NCBI RefSeq assembly: GCF_014205765.1
Contig: NZ_JACIIZ010000007.1
Location: 186,001-250,000 of the forward strand
Direction: 5' to 3'
Length of the DNA: 64,000 nt
From: Nitrospirillum iridis
Lineage (GTDB): Bacteria > Pseudomonadota > Alphaproteobacteria > Azospirillales > Azospirillaceae
Made by a program: the position numbers and the translations under genes. Below are positions 49,280 through 57,868 of the stretch, in pieces; position 1 is the first letter of the stretch; every line of letters begins with the position of its first letter. Below the pieces are notes generated by a model that saw only the letters and a list, made by a program, of their open reading frames with translations, was not told the origin of the DNA and did no database searches.

Positions 49280-50177
49280 AAGGCAAGGCTCTCCTGTTCG
49301 ATTATTTTTTGTGGTCCTGTATTCCCTCCCGTGCTTTGCCGCTCCGCTGCTTTTCGGGGCGGCCTGCATCCGGGATATGATGGTCGTCCGGGCCATTTAC
49401 GTTTGCATGCGCTTACCCGGTGCCCCCTGGCCTGATCGGATTTCCAGGCGGGGTTCCGGTCGTCTCCGGCCCGCCGGGGATCGGCCCGGCGGGCGGAGTG
49501 GGGTAGTCAGCGGCGGTCTGTCTCAGCCGGCGAAGGTGCGCGTCGCAACTCGCCGGTGTCCGCCATCCAATGGTGCGCTGCCGGGTCAGCGCGGATCCTG
49601 GGTCCCGGGGCGTGCCCTCATGCTGGATGTAGGGTGGATATGGCGCAATATGAGCGCCGAGAAGGAGATAGGCTGGCCAGGTGGACAGCCATCTTGAAAA
49701 ATGCGCGGCCGGATTTGGCAATATAATTGGAGGGATTCATCTGGTTGTGCCGGATTTTCGCCAGAACCATAGGCTCCAGCGACCGGCATATATATTTGAC
49801 AATGAAGGTGACGGCCCGTTTCGTCATGCGTCTCTGTCAATTTAATGGGTTTGATAAACTTTTTGTGTGTCTCGCTACTCGAACCCAACTGCCAAGAGCA
49901 GGGAACCCACCTTCCTTCTCTGGAAAGTGAGACCGTTTTCACTCTACGGTAGTTATCAGCAATAACCGGGCCAAGTCGTTCGCTGCTGCGATATAAGCAT
50001 TTTCGGTCAAGGTGACGATCCGGCGATCGCACAGCGATTGGGCAATTCTAGATTGTTACGGGCATGTTGCCGCAAAGCTGTGCAGCCCGCGAGCCCAGTG
50101 GGCGGTGATTGGACAAGCGGACCGCTTGCTGTAAGCAGGAGGGCCGCTCCCCCCCCCCGCCGCCCATCCGCCTCGCC
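49280..50177. other. Long intergenic region, part A/T-rich
   Basis: About 900 bases between the RidA gene and an MFS gene, without a supported gene. The part 49690-49980 is clearly poorer in G+C (26 of 60 bases at 49801-49860) and includes the inverted repeat GTTAT-CAGCA-ATAAC (49952-49966). A 148-codon minus-strand frame (49586-50032) has no recognisable domain and composition unlike the genes around it. A T-loop-like GGTTCGAGT motif near 49875-49890 on the minus strand does not fold as a tRNA. The stretch could be a remnant or a regulatory region for the operon. Confidence 0.45.
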
Positions 50178-51452
50178 ATGCGCCTGCTGAAACCTTTGAC
50201 CCATGGCCCCATCGCCCGTCTATGGGGTGCATTGTCGCTGTCCGCCGTGGGCGACCAGTTGCACCAGATGGCCTTGGTCTGGCTGGCGGTCGGCCTGGTG
50301 GGGGCGGATACCGGCTATGTCGCGGCGGCGGATACGCTGGCGTTGATGGTTGTCGCCCTGCTGGCCGGCGCCTGGGTGGAACGCTGGGACCATGGCGGCG
50401 TCATGATGGCGGCCGATCTGGCGCGAGCGGCGCTGGCGGTGGTGCCGGTATTGGCGGCCTTGACCGGTCATCTCACCCTCTGGACCCTGGTGGTGCCCTC
50501 CGTGGCGCTCTCGGCCCTGTCCGGGCTGTTCGACCCGGCCTTGCAGGCCTCGCTGCCCCGCCTGGTGACGGATCGGGGCCTGCTGGCCGCCACCAACGCG
50601 TTGTTCGACGGCACCTTGCGTCTGGCCCGTCTGGTGGGTCCCACGTTGGCCGGGGCGCTGGCCACCTTCATGCCGGCCGTCGCCCTGATGGGGGTGAATG
50701 GCCTCAGCTTCCTGGCCTCGGCGTGCGCCGTTTTCAGCATAAGGCCACGCCTGGCCGATCCGACGCCCCCGGCGGTACGGCGGGGTGGGGCGTCGGAAAA
50801 CCTGGCCGCGCGGCTGCTGGCCGGCTGGCGGCTGGTGCGGCGTGAACCGCCCTTCCCCTATCTGCTATGGCGCGCCGGCCTGACCGGGGGTCTGTGGACC
50901 CTGGCCATCTGGTTGTCCCTGCCTCTGCTGGTGCGCCAGCAGGGGGTGGCGGGCTTCGGCCTTGGTGGCCTGTCGGCCCTGGCCTTGCTGTTCTCCGCCT
51001 ACGGCGCCGGCAACCTGGTCAGCAACCTGATGGTGGGCAGCTTGCCGCCGGGTGGGGCGCTGACCCGCCGGCCCCTGTCCCTGGTGGTGGCGGGTGACGT
51101 GATGGTGGGGGGTGGCTTCATCCTGCTGGCGCTGGCGACGCGGGTGCCGGCCCCCTGGACGCTGGGGGTGATGGCGGCGGCGGCGGCCATCACGGCCACC
51201 GGTGGGCCGCTGGCGCAGATCCCCGTCACGACCCTGCGCCAGACCCGGTTCAGCGGCGGCGAGATCGCGGCCGTCTTCCGCCTGTTCATGGTGCTGGACT
51301 GCCTCGGCACGCTGGTCGCCATGACGCTGGCGCCCACGTTGCTGTCCATCTTGCCCACGGCCCTGGTGATGGGCCTGGCGGGCGCCGCCATTCTGGCCAT
51401 GGCCGTACTCTTCGGCCGGCGGGCCGCGACCCCGCCACTGGGCCTGGCATAG
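50178..51452 (+). CDS. MFS transporter
   Basis: A 424-residue inner-membrane transporter. The ATG at 50178 gives MRLLKPLTHGPIARLWGALS; the frame is open upstream but that part is not conserved. Helices alternate with cytoplasmic loops; ADTLALMVVALLAGAWVERWDHGGV carries the loop-2 motif, and LFDPALQASLPRLV and AGPVLAG-like LVGPTLAGALATFMP are typical. The pattern resembles Bcr/MdtG-type exporters, but the substrate is not known. A poly-C run (about 50150-50160) just upstream might be unstable. LysE follows after 180 bases. Confidence 0.82.
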   Translation: MRLLKPLTHGPIARLWGALSLSAVGDQLHQMALVWLAVGLVGADTGYVAAADTLALMVVALLAGAWVERWDHGGVMMAADLARAALAVVPVLAALTGHLTLWTLVVPSVALSALSGLFDPALQASLPRLVTDRGLLAATNALFDGTLRLARLVGPTLAGALATFMPAVALMGVNGLSFLASACAVFSIRPRLADPTPPAVRRGGASENLAARLLAGWRLVRREPPFPYLLWRAGLTGGLWTLAIWLSLPLLVRQQGVAGFGLGGLSALALLFSAYGAGNLVSNLMVGSLPPGGALTRRPLSLVVAGDVMVGGGFILLALATRVPAPWTLGVMAAAAAITATGGPLAQIPVTTLRQTRFSGGEIAAVFRLFMVLDCLGTLVAMTLAPTLLSILPTALVMGLAGAAILAMAVLFGRRAATPPLGLA

Positions 51453-51632
51453 GGTCGTGGCATAGGGCCTTGGCGGAACCCGCGCGCGGGGGTACGCTGT
51501 CTTCATCCGCGTGACTGGCGATAAGGCCCCGTTCCATCGGGCGGGGCCGGATGGGGCACCATCGGGAAGCGCGGATGCACCCGCGTGCCGCACGCCTGGG
51601 CCATTCACCTCTTGGTCAAAAGGGGCGTCCCC

Positions 51633-52280
51633 ATGCTTGCCAGCCTTATTCCCATCCTTGTCGCGCTGTTGCTGGGGGCCATGAGCCCCGGGCCCAGTTT
51701 CGTTCTCGTCACCCGCACCGCCGTCGCCCAATCCCGCCGCAACGGCTTGGCCGCCGCCGCGGGCATGGGGGTGGGCGGCACCCTTTTCGGCACCCTGGCG
51801 CTGTTGGGCCTGACCGCCCTGCTGACCCAGGTGGCGTGGCTGAACCTGGCGTTGCGCCTGGCCGGCGGCGTCTATCTCCTCTATCTGGCCGTGCGCATGT
51901 GGCGGGGGGCGGGCACCCCCCTGGCCATGACGGCGGCGGTTCCCGTTGACGGCCGGGCACCGTCCCTGGTGCGGGCCTTCGGGGTGGCGCTGGCCACCCA
52001 GCTCAGCAATCCCAAGACCGCCATCGCCTATGCCAGCATCTTCGCGGCCCTGCTGCCGCCGGTGCCGCCGCCGCACCTGCTGCTGTTCCTGCCGCCGGTG
52101 ATCTTCGTGATCGAAGCGGGCTGGTACACGGTGGTGGCCCTGGCCTTTTCGCTGGACACGCCGCGCCGGGCCTATCTCAAGGCCAAGGCCGGCATCGACC
52201 GGACGACGGGCGCGGTCATGGGGGCCCTGGGCCTGCGCCTGATGGCCGACGCCGTGCGCGACGCGACCCTGGTTCGCTGA
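51633..52280 (+). CDS. LysE-family amino-acid/metabolite exporter
   Basis: A 215-residue inner-membrane exporter of the LysE/RhtB type. The ATG at 51633 has AAGGGG seven bases before it. It has about six helices, with LLGAMSPGPSFVLVTRTAV matching the conserved N-terminal motif and ATQLSNPKTAIAYASIFAALLP the family core. The substrate (amino acid or derivative) is unknown. It converges on the acetoacetate-decarboxylase-family gene. Nothing links it to a specific pathway here. Confidence 0.88.
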   Translation: MLASLIPILVALLLGAMSPGPSFVLVTRTAVAQSRRNGLAAAAGMGVGGTLFGTLALLGLTALLTQVAWLNLALRLAGGVYLLYLAVRMWRGAGTPLAMTAAVPVDGRAPSLVRAFGVALATQLSNPKTAIAYASIFAALLPPVPPPHLLLFLPPVIFVIEAGWYTVVALAFSLDTPRRAYLKAKAGIDRTTGAVMGALGLRLMADAVRDATLVR

Positions 52281-52356
52281 GACTGGTTCGCTGAGGACGG
52301 TACGATCCCATGTCGGATGCACCCCGCCCTCAGCCATCCCCGGGGGATAACGCCAG

Positions 52357-53100
52357 CTATCCCAGATAGTCGTGCAGGACCCGGCCGAAGGGCAGGGTGA
52401 AGTCCACCACCTGATGCCGGCCGCCGATGATGCGGCGGACCGGCAGATCGGCCACCCGGCAGTTGACGTGGGGCACCAGATGCAGGCGGGCCGGGCCGTC
52501 CCAGGCGCCATGCACATGGACGTCGGTCAGGTTATAGCCCACCAGCTGCGCCACCTTCGGCCCCCCGTCCACGTCGGGGATGAACTTCAGGTTCACGTTC
52601 AGCTTGCCGATGCCCTTGGCCACCTCATCCAACCGGTCGGCCAGGCTGACGTGCTTGTAGGTCATGGTGCCCATGGCCACCCGCTCCTCATCATAGTGCA
52701 GGGTGCCGGTCAGCGTGTCCTTCAGCACCTTCAGGCGGGGCACGCCGTATTTCTTGGGGAAGCCCCAGATTTCGCGGCCGGCGGTGATGGGCGGCTCGTC
52801 ATCCAGATACATCTGGACGGAGAAGTTGCACGGCTCGCCGTTGAGCTGGGCGACGATGCCGGTGCCGCTTTCCTCGTAGTCGCCGAAGCCGGAGCTGTCC
52901 GGCATCTTCATCCATTCATAGAAGCACAGATTGCCCGGCGCCGGCTCCAGCGGTTCCGGCAGCGCCCGGCGCACGGCTTCCGGATCACTCTCATAGGTGA
53001 TGATCAGGTATTCGCGGCGGATGAAACGGTAGGGCCCCCGGGGATAGCTGGGGCTGAACAGGGGCATGGAACTGGCGGAAAGGATCTCGTCGCGATTCAT
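52357..53100 (-). CDS. Acetoacetate decarboxylase-family protein
   Basis: A 247-residue protein of the acetoacetate-decarboxylase fold. The ATG at 53100 gives MNRDEILSASSMPLFSP. The conserved core has REYLIITYESDPEAVRRALP, then the lysine pair in GREIWGFPKKYGVPRLKVL that matches the catalytic Lys of acetoacetate decarboxylase, and DLPVRRIIGGRHQVVDFTLP. The family also includes other decarboxylases and beta-keto acid processing enzymes, so the reaction is probable and not proven. A longer frame upstream is not conserved. It stands alone between two convergent genes. Confidence 0.85.
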   Translation of the reverse strand: MNRDEILSASSMPLFSPSYPRGPYRFIRREYLIITYESDPEAVRRALPEPLEPAPGNLCFYEWMKMPDSSGFGDYEESGTGIVAQLNGEPCNFSVQMYLDDEPPITAGREIWGFPKKYGVPRLKVLKDTLTGTLHYDEERVAMGTMTYKHVSLADRLDEVAKGIGKLNVNLKFIPDVDGGPKVAQLVGYNLTDVHVHGAWDGPARLHLVPHVNCRVADLPVRRIIGGRHQVVDFTLPFGRVLHDYLG

Positions 53101-53310
53101 GTCGGCACTGCTCCCAAGGAAGGGGGGTACCGGGACCGGTCGATAGGGGCATGCGAGAAGCGGGCGGACCGGCATCCGGACGAAGGAATGCCAGGATGGC
53201 GGATGCCTCCCGGGAAAACCATTCCCTGTCCGAGTAAGTTTTGTTGCGTCGCACCTAAGCCAAGCGGGGTGGGGGGCGGCGGATGGCCGCACCCCTGGCC
53301 ACGCCGGCCA

Positions 53311-53928
53311 TCAATAGCCGACGGTGAAGCGGCGATTGGCGTGGGCGGGGCTTTCCACCTCATCCACCAGCGCCACCGCGAAATCCTCGTAGCTGATCTG
53401 GCTCTTGCCGGCGGCATCCAGCAACAGCTGGTCATCGGCCAGGCGGAAGTGGCCGGTACGCTCCCCCGGGAAGAAGAAGGCCGCCGGCGACAGGAAGGTC
53501 CACTCGATACCTTGAACCGGTCCCTGGCGTAGCGCGTTCAACACATCGCGGCCGGCGCCGGCCTCGGCCTTGTAAGCGGCCGGGAAGTCCGGAGTGTCGA
53601 TCAGGGCCACGCCGGGCGCCACCTCCAGCGACCCGGCACCCCCCACCATCAACAGCCGTTTCACCCCGGCGATGGTCAGGGCGGACAAGAGGGCGCCCAG
53701 GTCCAGTCCCTGGAAACGCGTGCCGCTGATGACGGCGTCGTGGCCAGTCAGCAGCGGGGCCAGGCCCTGCGGGTCGCTGGCATCGCCCGCCTTGGCCGTG
53801 ACGCCGTCCTGGGCGTCCAGCTTGCTGATGTCGCGGGCGATGGCGGTGACGGTGTGGCCGCGCCGCCGCAGCTCCGCCAGGATACGGGTGCCGACGTTGC
53901 CGGTGGCGCCAATCAGGGCGATGTTCAT
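53311..53928 (-). CDS. NAD(P)-binding reductase (atypical SDR)
   Basis: A 205-residue protein with a Rossmann N-terminus MNIALIGATGNVGTRILAEL and the next turn TVTAIARDISKL, as in NmrA-like atypical short-chain dehydrogenases. Later blocks are GVKRLLMVGGAGSLEVAPG and TFLSPAAFFFPGERTGHF. It probably uses NADPH; the substrate is unknown. It is divergent from an HxlR regulator, the usual arrangement for such reductases in stress or quinone/electrophile regulons. The operator-like GGTTA/TAACC pair at 53975-53991 lies in the shared gap. Confidence 0.85.
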   Translation of the reverse strand: MNIALIGATGNVGTRILAELRRRGHTVTAIARDISKLDAQDGVTAKAGDASDPQGLAPLLTGHDAVISGTRFQGLDLGALLSALTIAGVKRLLMVGGAGSLEVAPGVALIDTPDFPAAYKAEAGAGRDVLNALRQGPVQGIEWTFLSPAAFFFPGERTGHFRLADDQLLLDAAGKSQISYEDFAVALVDEVESPAHANRRFTVGY

Positions 53929-53974
53929 GAAGGTTCTCCGGTCCGGTGCTGGCGCATCGCTGCGCGGCAGACTA

Positions 53975-53991
53975 GGTTACGATAAATAACC
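53975..53991. promoter_or_regulatory. Candidate HxlR operator
   Basis: GGTTA-CGATAAA-TAACC is an imperfect-spaced inverted repeat in the gap between the divergent reductase and HxlR genes, 46 bases from the reductase start. HxlR proteins bind such elements, but no assay supports it here. Confidence 0.45.
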
Positions 53992-54102
53992 AGATGCCAT
54001 CTCCGCCTCCTGCGGTGAAGAAGGCATGGTGGCGTTCCCTGGTTATCGCCGCATTACCGCCCGCGGCCCTTGTGAAATGGGCTTGCTCGCAAGGAGACCA
54101 CG

Positions 54103-54558
54103 ATGGATGGACGTATGCCCATGGAGGGAAGGGGCCCGCTCGCCGCCACCCCCACCTTGGCCGAGGACGTGGTGGCGGCCGGCTATCAACCGGATACCGA
54201 GGACGGCGTCTGTCCGGTGCGCGACGTGCTGGACCGCCTGGGCGACGCCTGGAGTGTCCTGGTCATCCGCCACCTGGACCTGGGCCCCGCCCGCTTCAAC
54301 GCCCTGAGGCGTGCGATTGGCGGCATCTCCCAGCGCATGCTGGCCCAAACCCTGCGCAAGCTGGAACGCGATGGCCTGGCCAGCCGTACTGTCTTCCCCA
54401 CCACCCCGCCGCAGGTGGAATACGCGCTGACCGATCTGGGGCAAAGTTTCTCCGCCCACCTGGCGCGATTGGCGCAGTGGGCCGCCCTGCATCAGCCCGC
54501 GATCCGCGCCAGCCGCCGCCGCTACGACGTGGCGCAGGGGGACGACAAGGAGAGATGA
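54103..54558 (+). CDS. HxlR-family transcription regulator
   Basis: A 151-residue DNA-binding protein. The ATG has AAGGAG six bases before it. The winged helix follows CPVRDVLDRLGDAWSVLVIRHLDLGPARFNAL, with ISQRMLAQTLRKLERDGLASRTVFP as recognition helix and wing; the conserved cysteine in GVCPVRDVL can serve as a redox sensor in HypR-like members. It is divergent from the reductase gene and probably represses it. Confidence 0.92.
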   Translation: MDGRMPMEGRGPLAATPTLAEDVVAAGYQPDTEDGVCPVRDVLDRLGDAWSVLVIRHLDLGPARFNALRRAIGGISQRMLAQTLRKLERDGLASRTVFPTTPPQVEYALTDLGQSFSAHLARLAQWAALHQPAIRASRRRYDVAQGDDKER

Positions 54559-54673
54559 GGGTGCGGCGTTCCGCCGCAGGCATGGAAGGCGCTTAACCAC
54601 AATCATGCGATGATCGGCACTTTCGCAATCAATATGCTGGCGTCCTTGCCTATCCCATAAGTGGTGACACCTC

Positions 54674-55099
54674 ATGCATATTCGGTTAGCGCTTGCTGCC
54701 GCTTTCGCCATAGTCGGCCTGTCGGGCTGCTCCTCAATTATCGAGGGCACTTCTCAGGAAATCACCGTGAACACTACCCCGGCTGGCGCGAGCTGCGCGC
54801 TGGAGCGCGAGGGCACCGTCATCGCCCGAATCGCTCAGACCCCGGCGGCCACGACGGTGAAGAAGACCAAGCACGACATTACCGTCCGGTGCACCAAGGA
54901 TGGTTTCCAGGAAGCCACCTTCCTTGACCATTCCGGGGCAGCCGGCGCCACCGTGGGCAATATTCTGCTGGGCGGCGGCATCGGCTGGGCCATCGACAGC
55001 GCCAGCGGCGCTGACAACAAGTACGACAGCCCGGTGAACATCACCCTGGTGCCCATCGGCGCCGCAGCCCCCGCTCCCGCAGCGCCCGCTCCCAAGTAA
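54674..55099 (+). CDS. Predicted lipoprotein with PEGA-like domain
   Basis: A 141-residue protein with a lipoprotein signal ending in the lipobox LSGC (FAIVGLSGCSS). The mature part has EITVNTTPAGASCALEREG and ITVRCTKDGFQEAT, the alternating pattern of PEGA-like beta domains, then a Gly-rich segment GATVGNILLGGGIGWAIDSASG and a Pro/Ala tail. Its function is unknown; such proteins often sit in the outer membrane. It is followed by a bidirectional terminator facing the HAMP protein gene. Confidence 0.72.
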   Translation: MHIRLALAAAFAIVGLSGCSSIIEGTSQEITVNTTPAGASCALEREGTVIARIAQTPAATTVKKTKHDITVRCTKDGFQEATFLDHSGAAGATVGNILLGGGIGWAIDSASGADNKYDSPVNITLVPIGAAAPAPAAPAPK

Positions 55100-55120
55100 G
55101 CGCTCTCCGGGACCGGAATG

Positions 55121-55156
55121 AAAAGGCGGTGGCCCGGTTGTGGCGGCCGCCTTTTT
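55121..55156. terminator. Bidirectional terminator
   Basis: Stem AAAAGGCGG / CCGCCTTTT with T-runs in both directions and a GC-rich loop, between the lipoprotein gene stop (55099) and the convergent HAMP gene stop (55177). It can end both. Confidence 0.8.
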
Positions 55157-55176
55157 CTTTGGCGGTACGCGTCGCT

Positions 55177-57501
55177 TCAGCCGCCGGTGGCGGCGCGCAG
55201 CTGGTCGGCGATGGCGGCCAGACGGTCGCCCAGCTCCTTGGTGGCGGCGGTGCTGGCCTGTTCGTTGGCGCGGCCGGTCTCGACCAGGGCTTTCAGGTGA
55301 TCGGTCAGGTCCAACAGGCCGCGTATGGTGCGGTCGGCGGCGTCGATGCGTAGGCGCAGATTGTCGGCCAGGGACTCGACCGTGGCGATGTTGGGATCGA
55401 TCCGGGGCGTCAGCGCGTCCATCAGGCTGCCGGTCAGGGCCCGCAGGGCCTCCGTCGCCTCGTCCTGGCGGGCCAACGCCCGGTTCAGGGCGTTGGTGGC
55501 GCCGCCGGCATCGGTCGCCAGGCCGGCGGCCTCCCGCTGCAGGTCGCGCACCGCCTCCTCCACCTTGGTGCCGGCTTCACCCAGGCCGGCGTTCAGCATG
55601 TCGGACAGGCGGCTCGCGGTGTCGCCGATGCTGCCCGCGCGGTCGCCCAGCGCGTTGGCCGTGGCCTCCAGCCGGGCGATGGCCTCGTCGGCGGCGGCCT
55701 TCTGATCGGGGTCGGCGCTGCGGCGCTCCAGTTCCGTCCGCATGGCCTCGGAAATCTTGCCCAGGCTGTCCAGCGTGCGGGTCATCTCACCCGCGCGCAG
55801 CGCCACGCCGGCGGCGGCCCCCGCCAGGTCGCGCTGCACCGCCGCCAGATTCTCGGCCACCGGTTCCAGGCGCGTGCTGTTGGCCTCGGCCGCCGTCTCG
55901 ATCAGGCGGTTGGCGCGGGTCAGGCCGTCCAGCGCGCCTGACAGGTTGCGCGTGACCTCCTCGGCGGTGCCGCGCAGCAGGTCGGCGGAATTCTCCACCC
56001 GGCCCGTCACCCGCTCCAGCCGGTCGCCGGCGTGGGCCAGGGCCGCCTGCAGGTTGCGGTCGCTGTTGCCGACGGCGTCCGTCGCCCGCGTCAGGCCGGC
56101 CGTGGCCTCCGATGTACTGGTGGCCAGCATTTCGCCCGAGGCGCGCAGCAGCTTGACCGAGGCCAGCAGCTTGGCCTGCAGGTCGCCCATGGCGGCGTTC
56201 ATGCGCTCGTTGGCGTCCTGGGCCTCGCCCGTGGCGCGGCGCAGCTCGCCCTCCGACTCCGACAGGCCGCGGACCACCCGGCCCACATCCTCGCCGGCGG
56301 TCAGCACGGTGTTGGCCACCATCTCCGCGTTGCGGCGCAGGGCCTCCACCAGATTGTCCAGCCCGCCGCCGCCGCCGCGGTCGTCGAAGGCGTGCACTTG
56401 CAGGGCGGCGCGGCTCAGCAGCTCCGTCGCCTCCTTGATCTCGCGGTTGCTGTCACCCGCCGCGCGGGCGACGATGCCGCACAGCTCACCCACCCGCTGC
56501 ACGCCGTCCGTCAGTTCCTTCTGCGTGTCGCTCAGCAGCGCCGTGAGATCCCGCCGCGTGTCGCTGACCAGCGTGGACACGGCGTCGCCATTGCCGGCCA
56601 GGGTGTCGCCGGCGCTGCGCAGGCGGGTTGTCAATTGCCCGAACAGGTCGGCGGCGGCGCCGTCGAACTTCAGGCGCACGCGCCCTTCTTCGGTGACGAT
56701 GGATATGTCGGGCAGGTCCGCCACTTGGCGGCGGAAAGCCTCGATGGCGCGGGCCATATCGCCCAGCTCATCCGGGCGGTCGGTGCCGGCGATGGGGGCC
56801 CGCCAGTCGCCCCGGGCCACGCCGTTGACGCTGTCACGCAATTGGGACAGCGGCGCCAGCACGCGCAGCCGGATCAGCCACAGGGCGGCGGCGGTCACGG
56901 CCAGCATGGCGGCCACGGCGGCGATGCCCAGCCAGAAGCCGGCGCGGGCTGGCCCCGCCAGCACCTCCGAGGTGGTCTGCACCTCCTGCCGGCGCAGTTG
57001 GGCGATGCGGTCGGCCACGGCGGCGTGCAGGGTCATGAGCGACAGGCCCGTGGCTCCGGCCAGGGCTTGCGGCTTGTCGCCCGCGGCATTCACCGCCGCG
57101 CGATAGCGGTCGATCAGGCGGTGCAGGTCACGGGCCAGGTCCGATTCGGCGGTGGTCAGGCGGTTGCCTTCGAAAGCGCGGACATTGCGGTCCGCCGTCT
57201 CCAGCGCCTGGGCGATGTCGGCTTTGGCCTGGACGCTGCCGGTTTCGGCATAAACGGCCAGCGCGTTCAGCAGGCCGCCATTGCCCAGCACCCCTCGCGC
57301 CTCATCCAGGGCGCGGGACTTCGCGGCCACCACGGCCGGCGTTTCATCCAGCGAGCGGTCGACACGGCTGAACAAGGCCAGGTTATACGTGGCGGCGGCC
57401 ACCAGGGTGACCGCGGCCGCCACGGCCAGGGCGGCGATCCAGCCCCCGGCGCGGCGCAGGCTGCCGGCCCCGGCCCGTGTTGAACTGACCCCTGACTTCA
57501 T
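55177..57501 (-). CDS. HAMP-domain membrane protein with long coiled coil
   Basis: A 774-residue membrane protein. Two membrane helices (about residues 20-45 and 190-215) bracket a periplasmic helical domain of about 145 residues. A HAMP domain follows (about 215-270, LRVLAPLSQLRDSVNGVARGDW...DELGDMARAIEAF). The remaining 500 residues are heptad-like helices rich in Ala, Glu and Arg. I could not find the chemoreceptor hairpin motif (E-IA-QTNLLALNAAIEAARAGE), so it may be a scaffold or a strongly diverged chemoreceptor. Its Ala-rich composition matches the genome. No methylation or pentapeptide site is seen. Confidence 0.72.
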   Translation of the reverse strand: MKSGVSSTRAGAGSLRRAGGWIAALAVAAAVTLVAAATYNLALFSRVDRSLDETPAVVAAKSRALDEARGVLGNGGLLNALAVYAETGSVQAKADIAQALETADRNVRAFEGNRLTTAESDLARDLHRLIDRYRAAVNAAGDKPQALAGATGLSLMTLHAAVADRIAQLRRQEVQTTSEVLAGPARAGFWLGIAAVAAMLAVTAAALWLIRLRVLAPLSQLRDSVNGVARGDWRAPIAGTDRPDELGDMARAIEAFRRQVADLPDISIVTEEGRVRLKFDGAAADLFGQLTTRLRSAGDTLAGNGDAVSTLVSDTRRDLTALLSDTQKELTDGVQRVGELCGIVARAAGDSNREIKEATELLSRAALQVHAFDDRGGGGGLDNLVEALRRNAEMVANTVLTAGEDVGRVVRGLSESEGELRRATGEAQDANERMNAAMGDLQAKLLASVKLLRASGEMLATSTSEATAGLTRATDAVGNSDRNLQAALAHAGDRLERVTGRVENSADLLRGTAEEVTRNLSGALDGLTRANRLIETAAEANSTRLEPVAENLAAVQRDLAGAAAGVALRAGEMTRTLDSLGKISEAMRTELERRSADPDQKAAADEAIARLEATANALGDRAGSIGDTASRLSDMLNAGLGEAGTKVEEAVRDLQREAAGLATDAGGATNALNRALARQDEATEALRALTGSLMDALTPRIDPNIATVESLADNLRLRIDAADRTIRGLLDLTDHLKALVETGRANEQASTAATKELGDRLAAIADQLRAATGG

Positions 57502-57868
57502 ACCCCCACCCGCCCGTCGGCCGTTCGCGCAACATCACGCCCCCGCAGGGGCGGCCCTCATCCCGGGGCGCCCATGGTGTGGGAAGGTGCCGGGGCTTCG
57601 TCAATCACTTTGTACCTCGTTGTACTTCGTTCGGCCCGGGGCGTACGCGCCGAGGCGATGGGATTGGGGCCTTTCCGCCGTATCAGCACCCAGTAGGCGC
57701 GGTATCGCCCCGCTTTCCGGTCCAGGGCAGGCCTGGGGCTTGCCCCCGCGCCGGCCGGGGCGTAGGAAGGTCAGGTCGGGCGAGGTTGGTGCGCCTGGAT
57801 CCTGGGTGTGGGGGCCCGGTAGTCCGCGCCATTCCAGCGGCTGCGCGGGTTTCGTATCGAGGGCCTGT
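57502..57868. other. Divergent intergenic region with tandem TTGTAC repeats
   Basis: A 367-base gap between the HAMP gene and the GT4 gene. It has GC-rich stretches and, at 57610-57629, two tandem ten-base copies (TTGTACCTCG, TTGTACTTCG). No gene is supported. It probably holds both promoters. Confidence 0.45.

Noticed and set aside
49870-49895. tRNA-like T-loop motif (GGTTCGAGT) on the minus strand
   Set aside because: The bases around it cannot form a T-arm stem or an acceptor stem.
49586-50032. 148-codon minus-strand open frame
   Set aside because: No recognisable domain, no ribosome site and atypical composition; more likely a chance frame in the low-GC gap.
55742-57106. 454-codon plus-strand frame rich in Arg, Ser and Ala
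   Set aside because: It is a shadow of the HAMP protein gene on the other strand.
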